Shown piece by piece: positions 10,471 to 22,372 of a stretch of DNA of 64,000 bases. The stretch is from Oreohelix idahoensis (Eukaryota > Mollusca > Gastropoda > Stylommatophora > Oreohelicidae), in the NCBI GenBank assembly GCA_024509875.1, contig JAMPIV010019108.1:37501-101500 (forward strand). Reading direction: 5' to 3'. Position numbers and translations under genes: made by a program. Each line of letters begins with the position of its first letter. The stretch's first letter is position 1. The notes under the pieces are model-generated. The model did not search any database, was not told the DNA's origin, and worked only from the letters and a program-made list of their open reading frames with translations.

Positions 10471-11955
10471 TATAAAGCCAGTCTTAGCGTATGGAAGTGA
10501 GTCATGAACAATTAGTACAAAAGTAAAAAAATCCTTAGAGTTCACAGAAATGTGGTTTTGCGGAAAGATTTTACGAATGCTCCGGAACAAGGGCAGACTG
10601 AGCTGTCAGGCAAGTGTGCAGTGCCCGAGAGCCCACAGTAGTAGTGGACCTACTCGTTTGGTTTGGTCTGGGTTTTTTAACCAATCCTGACGTATGGGAG
10701 TGCGTCATGGACATCTGATAAACAAGTATGGAAAGCACTTAAGGCCACAGAATGTGGTTTTAAAGAAGAATGTTAAAATTACCACGGGACAGCCAAAAAG
10801 AGTAATGAGGATGTGCTGAAAGAAACCAATGCGCAAAGGAAACTTATTTCACAAGTTAGACAGAAGAAATCCATTTTTTGGGCACGTTATGAGAAGATGA
10901 AAGCTGGAATATATCGTAACAACAGGTAAGATTGATGGAAAAAGCTGGAATATATCGCAACAACAGGTAAGATTGAAGGAAAAAGCTGGAATATATCGCA
11001 ACAATAGGTAAGATTGATGGAAAAAGCTGGAATATATCGTAACAACAGGTAAGATTGATGGAAAAAGCTGGAATATATCGCAACAACAGGTAAGATTGAA
11101 GGAAAAAGCTGGAATATATCGCAACAACAGGTAAGATTGAAGGAAAAAGCTGGAATATATCGTAACAACAGGTAAGATTGAAGGAAAAAGCTGGAATATA
11201 TCGCAACAACAGGTAAGATTGAAGGAAAAAGCTGGAATATATCGCAACAACAGGTAAGATTGATAGAAAAAGCTGGAATATATCGCAACAACAGGTAAGA
11301 TTGATAGAAAAATCTGGAATATATCGCAACAACAGGTAAGATTGAAGGAAAACGCTGGAATATATCGTAACAACAGGTAAGATTGAAGGAAAAAAACTGG
11401 AATATATCGTAACAATAGGTAAGATTGAAGGAAAAAGCTGGAATATATCGCAACAACAGGTAAGATTAAAGGAAAAAGCTGGAATATATCGCAACAACAG
11501 GTAAGATTAAAGGAAAAAGCTGGAATATATCGCAACAACAGGTAAGATTGATAGAAAAAGCTGGAATATATCGCAACAACAGGTAGGATTGATAGAAAAA
11601 GCTGGAATATATCGCAACAACAGGTAAGATTGAAGGAAAAAGCTGGAATATATCGCAACATCAGGTAAGATTGATGGAAAAAGCTGGAATATATCGCAAC
11701 AACAGGTAAGATTGAAGGAAAAAGCTGGAATATATCGCAACAACAGGTAAGATTGATGGAAAAAGCTGGAATATATCGCAACAACAGGTAAGATTGATGG
11801 AAAAAGAGATAGAGGAAGACACAGAGAGTACGTACTGGACAGTTTGACATTGTGGCATAGAAGTAGGTCAACAACAGAATTGTTAAATTGTACTGGAGAT
11901 AGGAAGTTGCGGAGATAGATGATCTCATACGCCACTATGCATGGTACTTGAAGAA
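10471..11955 (+). pseudogene. Degenerate LINE RT C-terminal fragment (LINE-G) with internal minisatellite
   Basis: Two related stretches (about 10480-10660 and 10683-10800) both encode the post-RT region of a LINE: a TYGSASWT-like start, then residues resembling NEDVLKETNAQRKLI (10803-10850) and a GHVMRR-like motif near 10880. Coding similarity resumes after the 41-bp array with RGRHREYVLDSLT, then TTELLNC, up to about 11950. Many stops and frameshifts make it a pseudogene. The two adjacent related copies suggest a local duplication or two overlapping insertions. Family assignment within LINEs is not resolved. Confidence 0.7.
10903..11807 (+). repeat. 41-bp minisatellite, 22 copies, inside LINE-G
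   Basis: I count 22 copies of a unit beginning GCTGGAATATATCGCAACAA and continuing CAGGTAAGATTGATGGAAAAA. Copies vary at a few sites (CGTAAC or CGCAAC; GATGG, GAAGG or GATAG). The array begins and ends in frame-related LINE sequence, so the unit came from a LINE coding segment reading roughly KLEYIATTGKIDGK. A 41-bp period shifts frame at each copy. The long minus-strand open frames here are artefacts of this repeat. Confidence 0.93.
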
Positions 11956-12436
11956 GATGATATAGCTTTTATACCTTGTTCAACCTTTTGGTTACAGTTT
12001 GGGTATATTGTGCAATAAATTCCCCTTCGATGCTAGCCTGTTGGTAGTCTTGAAAATGACAGCTAGCAAACTGTCTGGACTCCTCTCGTCGTATGTCTAT
12101 ACCTAATATGATGGCATGTTCAACACTGTATTTCATATCTTGTCTAGCTAGTTCGCTGGTAGCCCTGAGAAGGACTAGTCCTATTAAGGACTACTAGCTA
12201 GGTTTTCGAGCTTTGTGTGTTTGTGGCGACCTCGGTTCTGTTGTTTGTGTGGTCTTTTTTGACTGTATCTGGTTTATGGCTTTCTCTATAAATATTGGTA
12301 TAACAGCTGTTTTAGTACGTCAAGGATTAATTGTTCTTTGTGTTGTTCGATGTTTCTACTTTCGTGTTAGTTTTTAGCCACGATTTTCTCGATATTAATC
12401 TATTATTTTTAAACTCTTTAAAGTTTATTTATTCTT
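11956..12436. other. Unclassified DNA
   Basis: No gene seen. Contains a short palindromic stretch near 12174-12196 (GGACTAGTCC, then AAGGACTACTAG). Confidence 0.4.
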
Positions 12437-12610
12437 CGTTTTCCTCATTCAGTCGTAAGTTCTCTGTTTTCCTCATTCAGTCGTAAGTTCTCTGTTTTCC
12501 TCATTCAGTCGTAAGTTCTCTGTTTTCCTCATTCAGTTGTAAGTTCTCTGTTTTCCTCATTCAGTCGTAAATTCTCTGTTTTCCTCATTCAGTGGTAAGT
12601 TCTCTGTTTT
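12437..12610 (+). repeat. 28-bp minisatellite, about 6 copies
   Basis: Unit GTAAGTTCTCTGTTTTCCTC plus ATTCAGTC, repeated about six times with single-base variants (CGTAAG, TGTAAG, CGTAAA, GGTAAG). Confidence 0.88.
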
Positions 12611-12769
12611 TCACTCTTGTGAAAACACTGCTGCAAGAGCATGTGTATGCTTGGTGCAGGATTTCTGCAGCGGTGGTCCATGTTCTGTAAGGATCGTAAC
12701 GGGATATGATGATGATGATGCTATTTTACAGGTGACTGACCTAGTTTTTGATATAGCAAACTCTCGAAC

Positions 12770-13070
12770 TGACTATCACAGGCTGCCTCCCCTTTGCTCT
12801 GCAGTGATGGTCCAACAATGGCCAAAACTTAGAGTATCTAATGTGGGTCTTCAAAGGTATCTACTTTCGCACAAGATTACTCTTGGCAGATATACAGATA
12901 GAAGGATGATGATGCTTCTACCTCGAGGGAGTATTCACAAGATATTTCAGAAGTCAAGAACAAGCCTGAAAGTGTCTTAGCAATGTTAACTTTTATCTGC
13001 CCGCCGCCTTTTGTGAAGAGGTATTGTATAATTTAATTTAGCTCGTACAGGCCCCCAACTGAATTACAGC
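12770..13070 (+). repeat. Dispersed repeat of unknown type, copy 1
   Basis: Clearly similar to 57215-57515. Shared stretches include GTGGTCCAACA-GGCCAAAAC, TTCGCACAAGATTACTCTT and a stretch around TTTTGTGAAG, ending near GCTCGT. No coding capacity is obvious; the 109-residue open frame from 12651 is not conserved in the second copy. Confidence 0.65.
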
Positions 13071-13290
13071 TAAATTCTAATTATTATTTGACTCTATAGA
13101 CATAAATATAGACATATTAAAGATGCTGATTCATCCGTGTACATTTCTATCTGTAATAACTGAATCAACTATGAATTTGTAAAAAAACAACATATAACAA
13201 ATTTTATGACCAATGACTTTGGAACAAATGTAAAAAAATATGAACTGGTGATTACTAAAAATAAATTTTCTCATTGAAACTGATGTCAGC

Positions 13291-14143
13291 TTTAGGAAGC
13301 TTAAATAATAATAAATTCTTTAAGCGCCAAACACGGCGCATAAGGCAGAAACCAGTGCTCTCCAGGTTGTTCGTTGTGACGCCACTCCTCTTAGCTCTTG
13401 CACATTATTTAGGCCCAACGTTCTTCCTTCTCTTATTATTGTTCTTCTGAGTGTTTCTTTTGGTCTTCCTTTTTTCCGCTTACCCTCAGGAACCCAAGTG
13501 AGCGCCTGTAGTGGTATTCTGTTGTTTTGCATTCGTAGGACATGACCGATATATGACCATCGTCTTTTCCTTATATAGTCGGAGACATATTTCTGCCTAG
13601 AGTCTTCTCTTATTTGTCGATTAGTCTTGAATTCTTTCCAACTGATGTTCATGAGTTTTCTAAGACATTTGTTCTCGAATGTATTCAGCTTGTTCTCCAA
13701 TGATTTTGTTATTTTCCAACTCTCACAGCCGTATGTTAACACTGAGATAACATTTGAATTAAACAGACGAAGCTTGGTATGTATATTCAATGATCGTAAT
13801 TTCCAAATGTTAGATAATCTATTGAAGGCGCTAGCTGCCAAAGCAATTCTAGTATGGATTTCTCTTGTTGTGTCACCATCCTGAGTCATTTTACTGCCTA
13901 AATAATTGAAACTTTCAACTTTCTGTAGTTTTTCCCCGTTCAAGATGATATCAAAGGTCTCGTTAGAAAAGTTCATAGCTTTAGTTTTAGAGGCATTTAT
14001 TTGGAGACCAATTTTAACCGAGAGATGACACAAATTATTTATTGCTTCTTGGGATTGTCTTGGTGTTGAACTTAAGAATGCTACATCATCTGCGAAATCC
14101 AGGTCCCCCAGGAATTTTCCATTTGTCCATTTTAGGAAGCTTA
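13291..14143 (-). mobile_element. 5'-truncated LINE-C insertion with 13-bp target duplication
   Basis: LINE sequence at 13304-14130 is bounded by TTTAGGAAGCTTA on both sides (13291-13303 and 14131-14143), a typical target-primed duplication. The right (5') edge falls in the RT domain just before the FADD motif, so the copy is 5'-truncated. The left edge carries a short TAATAATAATAAA-like tail. Confidence 0.9.
13320..14130 (-). CDS. LINE-C reverse transcriptase C-terminal fragment
   Basis: An open minus-strand frame of about 270 codons. It begins at the truncation point with sequence just before the RT FADDVAF motif, continues through thumb-like sequence (NASKTKAMNF, then NYLGSKMTQDG) and ends with the usual LINE C-terminus (LTYGCESWKITK, GHVLRMQ, KGRPKETLRRT), with TAA at 13320-13322. 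The annotated ATG at 14207 lies in flanking DNA and is not real. The first 72 bases (14059-14130) are identical to the last 72 bases of the plus-strand LINE-C copy at the window end, so both are recent copies of one family. Not expected to be functional alone. Confidence 0.88.
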
Positions 14144-15965
14144 GTTGTGGAATATATGTCAATACGTTTTGTTGTATTGGCCTGCTAAAATGCCATTTAG
14201 CTTCCAAACTGCTGGAATGGTGATGCTGCTGTTACCGTAAATTCGTCTCTGTGACGAGGGCACGTCTCCTGGTAAAGTTAGGCACCTTCACAACCCGTTG
14301 AATGTAGGTTTCAAGTGTCGATCGCACGCTTTGAATCATAAAAGAGTAGTACAGTTGGTATCGTAGAATCGTAACTCAAATGGTCTCGTAAACTCGTACC
14401 ACAAAGTTTAGAGGGAATAAAGGAACAAATTCTACTGCTAAGTCATTGTTTTCCTGATATTAATCAGGCGCCTTTCCCGCTGTTCTTCACCCGATTCATT
14501 TCTCTCAATTTTTACTCTCCCCGAGCGTATATCACATAACTCAGGGAAATGATGAAAATCACCATTCTTTTAGGTAATTTACTAGGACAATTTCGACTGG
14601 ACAGCAGCAAGTGGCTTGGCCCAGTTGGACATGTTTAAATATACATACACTATTTACAAATGATAGTAAATATATACATATGTTGGCATCATCTTCCACT
14701 CCCTGTTCCACTTGGAGTCTGGGGTTACCTCTGCTTTTGGTTCTCTGTGAGAACCCTCATGAAGCAATCATCAGCGCTTTGCTGTGGTGCTTCGTGAATA
14801 TATCAATTTTCACGTGCTGAGGTTCTAGCCTCTTTAGGACCTGTATAACCATCAGCAAGTTGAAACATGTCAAATTCAAAGTATAAAATTATGCTACAAC
14901 TTACCCAAATACTGGGATCATATACTTCCTGCTCAGTTGAAAAGTCTCGGCAACTTGATGCAGATGCCCCGAACACGTCTGGGGTATTATTTCTATTACA
15001 GAATCCCTCTGTGACTTTGTGAGTAGGTCCTGTAGGAGTCCGGTTTCCGTATTAAATTGTAAAGTTTCCTTGTTGTAGAGTTTAAAGGGTGCTCCAATAC
15101 GTCCAGTCCTATGTGGTCAGAATCCTTACTTCTATTCGTTCCTGTCTTCAGTCCGAGTTGTCTGCTTTGACGATTCTGGAATGCAGTGTTGTATGTCTAA
15201 AATGTTCTACGTTATATTGCAGTTCACACATGGCGTTTCCGACAAAACTTTCAATCAACGTGACTGTATATTAGCCTCCAAAATGCTAAGCCAATAGCAT
15301 TCGAAAGTTCATGTTATGATAACTTTCCTCGTGGTCTTTTCGGCATGACTCATGCGTGTGTAAAATTAAAATGTTCACTTCGTATATGGAATTGGTATTT
15401 CCGTCATTTCTTGGTAATGTTTATTACCGCAATTCCGACGTCTCATGTGTTCTGTAATTTTCCACAAGATCGATAATCGACCGGCACTCCCCATGCAAAC
15501 AAACACGGGGCATCATTACTTGAAAATGACTGGTCGCCAGTCTGGGTTTACCTGTAACTCATCTCTGCGAGGATGGGCAGGCAAACATGACACGTATGAA
15601 TGAAAGAAGTGTAAACATTGACACGAAAATACGGAGGTAAGAAAATAGAATGTGCCAACAATCGAATGGCGCACGAAATGAGTACGCACCATAAAGGTAG
15701 ATAATTCTACGGAGATCAAAAGAGAGCGAACAAAATTACGTGACACTGACCTCTTTCGTAGTTGCTTTAGTTAAGCAAATGTTTTATCATGGAATGCTCT
15801 ACTGAGTTCTGTCAAAACTAAAAAAATATACTACCTTCAAAAAGATATCTACATTCACGTGTCAAAGTAATGAAATGTGGAAAATACGCCTAACTGTAAA
15901 ATCTTCATTTTAGTTTATACAATGTTTTCTTCTGCCATCAATGGTACCTATACCTTGTAGCGGTA
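14144..15965. repeat. Degenerate LTR-element-related repeat, copy A
   Basis: Flanks the LINE-C insertion. About 14440-14900 is recognisably similar to 58680-59360: both have a pyrimidine-rich stretch, an ATCAGCGCTT motif and an ACAACTTAC-CAAAT motif at matching spacing. No intact coding frame. The link to LTR elements rests on the other copy, which continues into sequence similar to the solo LTR at 18056-20584. The rest to 15965 is unclassified. Confidence 0.45.
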
Positions 15966-16086
15966 TGACATCTTGTGTACCCTGGCAATCCCCAGAGCTA
16001 TGCCAGTGGGAGTTTCACTCCTGGTAGGTTCAACCAAGCTGGACTGGTCTGCGTGGGCAGGGGTCAGACAAAAGCTGGTACCCTGG

Positions 16087-17529
16087 TGTCGCAGAGTGAA
16101 GATAATTTGCCTATTTGAAATTTTCTGTCCATCCTGTATATTGCTTTATTTTCTGTCTATCCTAAGTTTCTGAAAAAATGTTTCTCACGCACTTGCCTTT
16201 CTCACCTTAACTCAGGTGAAACTTCGGTCAACCAGCGTCCATGTCTGTTAGGATTTTCCAGACTCGGCTTTCTAGATATTTATGGCCTGTCTTCTTTCCC
16301 ATTGTTAATACTTGGAGCTCGGAACCACAGCACGTACAATCGTGACGTTCAATATGCAAACTAATTTGCGGCGATACTTTTGCATATCGTGAGAACTTTA
16401 AAAATGTAGCGGGTAAATCGAATATAGTTCTTTCTTTGTTAAAGAAACTAGTTTTAGACTTCACTTGGTGATAGCATACTGAAGGAGAAAGACGCACTTG
16501 TTAGTCTTGTAAAGTAAAACTGTGCATATGGAGACTTGAGTTAAACAAACAAAGTGCCCTCTAGTTTAACTTACAGACTATAAATTCCGGTGCGGATTTA
16601 TGCAGTGCAAGTCTTGTCTCTTATTGCTGAAAAGAGGTTACCTAGCCCTTCCAGTGGCCATATAGTCCTCTTCCACTAGTCACAATAATTCCCTTCAATA
16701 ATTATTTCAAGTATTTCAAAGATTCTCAACACCAACCATCACCTAACCATACTCCACCCATTATAACTCTTCATCCCACCTTTGGAAGCAAATTCGTTAT
16801 CTGTGAATATCTCATCAACTGTGGATGCCTTACACCAATCTTGGATTTATAAAATCGTGTTCAGATTCTGTGCCTTTTTTGTGGATATTTTATTCGAGCA
16901 CTGAAGTTAATTCAAAGCATTGGTTTACGTTATTTTTCCAAGAGAACACCAGGATATAAGTTGTTCCCAACATTCACACCAAAGGAACAAACATTCATTT
17001 TCACACAAACAGTATTTCACATATTTTCCAGCAAAGCCTACCAGGCCTGCCGGGAACTTTACCTACACCATTCATTCATAATCTTATTTTTCACTATTTG
17101 TGTATTATTTTTTCTACTTTAAAATCATCAAATTGATGCGAGTTTGTTTTCTCGTGATAATCTTTATTTTTTTTTTTTTTTTGGCTGTAAAGTCTTTATT
17201 GGTTTATTTACATCTCTAAATGGAAATAAATTGAGTTAGACTCGATAGGATTGTTCGTTCAGTTCAGACTGCCAAATCCTCAATCTAACTTTACTTCTTT
17301 ACCCTACCATTTGTGAGTGACACAGTGTGTGCAAAAGAGTACTATTGTCGCCAGAGAAAACAAGAAGAGCTGTGTGTGTGGTTTTCTTAGTGAAGAACTC
17401 ACTGACTCAACCTGTGCCTTCTGCCTATCTCTTTTGCGCATCACTATCACACGTCCGTGTGCACTATTGTCCCTCACGCCTATACAGCTGTTAAGCTTTA
17501 CCTACTATTAATTATATTTTCATGCGTTA
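16087..17529. mobile_element. Unclassified 1.44-kb insertion in the LINE-A leader
   Basis: LINE-A leader sequence stops after ACCCTGG at 16086 and appears to resume at CCTGGTCCTCCAGG (17530 on). CCTGG is repeated on both sides (16082-16086 and 17530-17534). The insert starts TGTCGCAGAG but ends GCGTTA, so it is not a clean TG-CA LTR. It holds no gene; ORFs inside are short and unconserved. A decayed solo LTR is the best guess. Confidence 0.45.
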
Positions 17530-17553
17530 CCTGGTCCTCCAGGTTGGGGATTT

Positions 17554-18055
17554 TTGAACAGGGCCGAAAACCCTGTCTGTGTAAAAAATCGCACATGTTA
17601 CGGAAACGGCAAAAAATGGAAAAACTTTGATGCGGGACGGACATCCGGAGTCTCAGGCTCGCATGCTGCCAGTGGTGAAAGCCGAAAGGAAGCCATTGGC
17701 ATGAAAACGGATGCCCTGACCGCAAATCACGAAACCAGAATTGGATTTCGGAACGTCAGAACTATGAATGAGGCAGGAAAGCTGAGACAAATCACAGCAG
17801 AGATGAGGAACTACAAATTACATATCCTGGGAATAAGCGAGAGCAGATGGATAGAAACGGGGAGAATAAAAACAGCTACAGGAGAAACAGCACTTTATTC
17901 TGGTAGAAAGAATGGTCAGCACAACGAAGGTGTAGCCATTATCCTGAAGAAAGGAATGGACAGGTCTTTACTGGAATGGAAACCCATCAACAACAGACTG
18001 ATAAGAGCAAGACTGAGAGGGAGATTCACCAACACCACAATTATACAATGCTAAG
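17554..18055 (+). pseudogene. LINE-A endonuclease N-terminal part
   Basis: Encodes the start of an AP-type endonuclease: a VRTMNEAGKLRQ motif, then ISESRW, a GRKNGQHNEGVAII stretch and IIQC. The frame stops at TAA (18052-18054), where the family normally has Tyr, immediately at the solo LTR insertion site. The domain resumes at 20585. Together they would form a strand-nicking endonuclease. Confidence 0.8.
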
Positions 18056-20589
18056 TGTGACTGATGAAACTCAGCTGTCCCTGAAATGTTAGATGATATG
18101 GTAGTACCCTCGAATAGCCTCAGTACCCCTGAATATTGTTGTAATTTTATCTCTAGCACCTGGGCAAATTAGTATGCATCATTTCCACGTGGATTTTCAA
18201 CACGTTGGATAATTAATATGTAAACCGCTATCATGCAGGCATCCAGGACATCGCTTTGTCTTAAGTTGAGTTTAAACCACACCTACTGCCTATCTCTAGA
18301 GCTATGAGCATCAAGCATTTTCTATTCTTTTTTCTGCCACCCCTTCAAGAGGGCGTTTCCAAGAGGAGACGGAAGAGGCCAGCATCAAAGGACTGTGGTG
18401 GTCCCAGAAGAACGAAGCAGTTTTTCGCACTTTCGGTTCACACGTTCTTGCGAACCGACTAGACGGGGAAAGCGCTGGCTGACCAAGAGACAAACGGGGA
18501 AGGCTAGAGCGGCAGATGCGGCTTGAAATGAGAAGAGTTCCCTGATTTCAAATAAGGTGTCAAACTTAAAATCTAGATATTACCTCTCATTTCATTTAAT
18601 ATATATTGTCATCGCCGAAGAAGGCAGTTTATCATTCGTTGCAACAGAGTTAAAGTAGTACTAGCTTATAGTAGAAGCTAACAAGTTTTCCCTTGGATTT
18701 TCTACTATATTGAAGTCTATATTCATTCATTCTTTTGTGCTACGGTAAAATATATATTAGAGTCTTGAGTAATTAAGGAGTTTAGTTCCTTCATTTATTT
18801 CACTGGATTTTTGTGTTAATTTAAACCTATTAAATGAGCCCACCACAAAGTTTTCCAGATGTAAATTTAATAATGTAACTATCCGTTATTTCCAGAAATA
18901 ATAGACGTGTAACATAATTTTAAACGCTAGACGAGCGAAATGGTTTATTAACTTTTTTAAATTCTATTTCATCTTGCGTAAATTTTAAGTAATTAACTGT
19001 TCATAGCTAGTGGTAATTAAATCGATACATTTGCTAGTCACTAGTGTAGTCTTTAAATCTAAATAATTTAAATACCAGAGTGAGTGTACAGGTCTTACAC
19101 AAAACGCGGGTGTTAGAAATAATTATAGTAGAATTACCTGTTTTATATATTCTCTTTATACAGGTGGTCCGACCTTGCGGTCCAACGGTTTTTTTTTTTA
19201 TATATATATAGAGAGTCATGTTCAGATGGCTTATGGCATCCCCAGTTATATGTTCCTAACAACATAAAAGAACAATGACAATAACAAATCTGATGTTAAG
19301 AGATTTGTTTAAGTCCATCGGCTAACCCCAGTAGAGCGGCTAAATAACCAGAACGGTCAAGTGTTCACTTGTGAATAAAAATTAACTGGAACGGGACAAT
19401 GCCAGATATATTATATTAAATCATATAAAGTTCCCTGGCCTGTTGAGGCAGAACTAAAAGCACAGAAAGTATTTTTTTTTTACCAAAAACCCATATGACA
19501 GTAACATTGTTCCTACCACCAACTTCCATAGAGAACCTTTACGACTATTTCTTTCCAAGAACAGCCTGGGAGTAACATTCTGCTGTTTGAGATATTTCCC
19601 AGTCATTTCGACAGAAGCCTAGAACCCAAACTTATTCCCACTTTAAATACCTGCAAATCCGACGAAGAAGACCCGCCAGGAAAAATTATAAATCAACACA
19701 CCCATCCAGCGAAACTCCGAGAGAAAAATAGCAGTACCTATACGGAGATTTCTGGGGCTGTACGGGATCAAATTCACAGGACCTATAATAGTCTTAAATC
19801 CATTTTTGTGTTTGATAAATTCCTTGGATGTATGCTGTGTCGGCTGAGTTTGCCTGTTTGTGAGCGCTCACTGCATGAATGCTGAGAGTGGAAAAACGGA
19901 ACGAAAGAATTTAGTTGCTTCAGTAAACTACTAATATAACATCTTCTATTTTATCTATTCTCTCACTAAATCTGAAGACCCACGGGAAAGTTAAATTAAT
20001 GACATATCCTAGATACCCGTCCGGTCTACCCACTCCCATTGTCAATCCTTTGTTTGATCGGTTGGGTAAGCACACCTCGGGTGGGATCATTTTTCCTAGT
20101 TTTTCCAGGTCTATGAGAATATATCTTGTTTATTTATTTTCCCTTTATGTTACCATAATGTCACCTGATGACATGATAATGTTGCATTCACTGTTGTAAC
20201 CTATTTTTTTACTTCTAAATATATAATAAACCTACTATATATCCTTAAATCTATTTAGTTTGTGGTCAAAACCTTTCCTGATATATTATATGTGCCCATA
20301 GTTACCTGTTCGTTTCTACGTATTGATGTCAAAAATTGTTTGTGTGTACGTACGAGAGGATAGTGTAGTAGAATCAGTATCTAGTGAAATAATACTGCTC
20401 TAGTTAAGCGTGTCCTACTATATAGGTGAGTTGAGCAATTACTCAACCCAAGACAGTTTTTTTCTTACACTCTGTATTCCTCGTAAACAGGTTTATTTCT
20501 CACACCTTTCTCTCACATAGCTTCCACTATCTCACCCCTGCTCGACTGGGACCATAAAATAAAGCCTATATAAAACGCACGACACTAAG
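18051..20589. mobile_element. Solo LTR, 2.5 kb, with CTAAG target duplication
   Basis: 18056-20584 begins TGTGACTGATG and ends ACGCACGACA (TG...CA), flanked by CTAAG at 18051-18055 and 20585-20589. Removing it with one CTAAG restores continuous LINE-A coding sequence across the junction. There is no internal coding region or second LTR, so it is a solo LTR left by LTR-LTR recombination. The stretch about 19060-19200 closely resembles 60595-60730, and 19440-19640 resembles 60950-61110, so at least one more copy of the family is present. Confidence 0.82.
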
Positions 20590-21600
20590 CACCAACAAAC
20601 GACAGCGATGAAGAGATCAAGGACGAGTTCTATCAACAGGTACAAAAGGAAATGGAAACTGCACCCAGGTACGATCTTATTATAGTAATGGGAGACCTAA
20701 ATGCGAAAGCTGGAACACACAATAATTATAACGAAAGAGTAATGGGGAAATGCGGCAGTGGAACAGTAAATGAGAATGGGGACAAATTAATAAGCTTTTG
20801 CAGTATTAACAACCTGGTCATTGGAGGAACACTTTTTCCACACAAAGAAGTGCACAAGTTAACATGGGAATCACCAAACGGACGAGACAAAAACCAGACA
20901 GATCACATAATGATCAATGGCAGATGAAGACATGCACTACAAGACGTGAAAGTAAGAAGAGGCGCAGATGTGGGAAGTGATCATCACCTAGTAGTAGCAA
21001 GACTGAAGGTGAAACTCAGAGCTGCTGGACCAGTTCCAGTCAAACAGAAAAGATATAACATCACGAAACTTAAGGACCCCCTCACCAGAAAAGCTTTCAT
21101 GGTCGACGTAAAGAGACGATATCAGATTACCAAAAGCCAGGAAAGAACAGATACCGATGATGTCGACCAGAAATTCAACACCATCTTAACAATATACAAG
21201 GGAAGCAGCAAGTCATGCTTGGGATTCCAGGAAAAAAAGATCCAAGACTAGATAACACCAGAAACGCTAAACACCATAGGGAAGATAAAGGAAATAAAAA
21301 GAAAGAAAACAGAAGCTAAGTCTCCCAGGTTAAAGGTAATATATAGTTAACAGTACAGTCAGCTGGACAAGGATGTAAAACGTCAAACCCGTGCTAACAA
21401 AATGACATTTCTGGATGACCTTGCAAGACAGGCAGAAGAGGCAGCACTGAGAAATGAACAAATCACAGTTTATAAAATAACTAAAGCTATCAGTGGAATA
21501 CGAGGTGCAAACAACATAACGTTAGTAAGAGACAAGCAAGGAAATCTCATCACCACAGCACAGGGGCAGGAAACAAGATGGGCAGAGCACTTCAGAGACA
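20589..21600 (+). pseudogene. LINE-A endonuclease C-terminal part and linker
   Basis: Continues the endonuclease after the solo LTR. It shows APTNDSDEEIKDEFYQQ-like sequence, MGDLNAKAG, VIGGTLFPHKEVHK, a DHIMING stretch and the terminal GADVGSDHHLVVAR. A stop (TGA, 20925-20927) and further breaks follow. The linker before RT runs to a RWAEHFRDTL motif at about 21600, where the SINE pair interrupts it. Confidence 0.82.
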
Positions 21601-22348
21601 CATTAATAGGCTGAACTGCCCATGGCGGACTTCTGGTGTCATGTATTGTGGTTCGCACTGTTGACCTGCCATTGAAACATCATTTTTTGATGATGCGTAG
21701 ATGGCAGGGCGGATAGTGTGATTCGCTTGCATGGCTAGGCGGGGTTGTCGCACGGACGGTCCAGTGTTCAAATCCTGGGTAAGCCACTCATGTCTGTTGT
21801 TTTTCTGTTTTCTGGTGTTCTACTTCTTTATTTCCTGCGACAGCCTGATAACATACCTTTATATTTGTTTCATATTAATTTACTGTTTACAGGCCTCGCG
21901 TTTCCCTCCATTATGTGTAATAAATGTTTATACAGTACCAAACCTACCCACTATCCTGTTCTCACTGTTCTAGTCTACTATCATTTACTGGACACAGTAT
22001 TAAGGTCCTTGTCTTGTTGGATTCGGCCTATACTGCTTGATAGAAATACAACAGAAGTGATTGCGTCATTAATAGGCTGAAGTGCCCATGGTGGACTTCT
22101 GGTGTCATGTATTGTGGTTCGCACTGTTGACCTGCCATTGAAACATCATTTTTTGATGATGCGTAGATGGCAGGGCGGATAGTGTGATTCGCTTGCATGG
22201 CTAGGCGGGGTTGTCGCACGGAAGGTCCAGTGTTCAAATCCTGGGTAAGCCACTCATGTCTGTTGTTTTTCTGTTGTCTGGATTTCTACTTATTTATTTC
22301 CTGCGAGTGCCTGATAACATACCTTTATATTTGTTTCATATTAATTTA
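21601..22348 (+). mobile_element. SINE-1 tandem dimer inserted in LINE-A
   Basis: Unit 1 (21601-22066) and unit 2 (22067-22348) both start CATTAATAGGCTGA. They share about 280 bp including a tRNA-like head with a B-box-like GTTCAAATCC (near 21767 and 22234) and an A-box-like TGGCTAGGCGGG about 35 bases upstream. Unit 2 lacks the last 185 bp of unit 1. The host LINE text CAGAGACACA appears on both sides (21593 and 22349), indicating a target duplication of up to 18 bp. Being tRNA-derived it would have used RNA polymerase III. Confidence 0.72.
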
Positions 22349-22372
22349 CAGAGACACACTGAATAGGGAACC

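Noticed and set aside
10849..11928. A 359-codon minus-strand ORF (Phe/Leu/Ser-rich, repetitive) and its overlapping companions
   Set aside because: Made by the 41-bp minisatellite lacking stops in all antisense frames; the real coding history is plus-strand LINE sequence.
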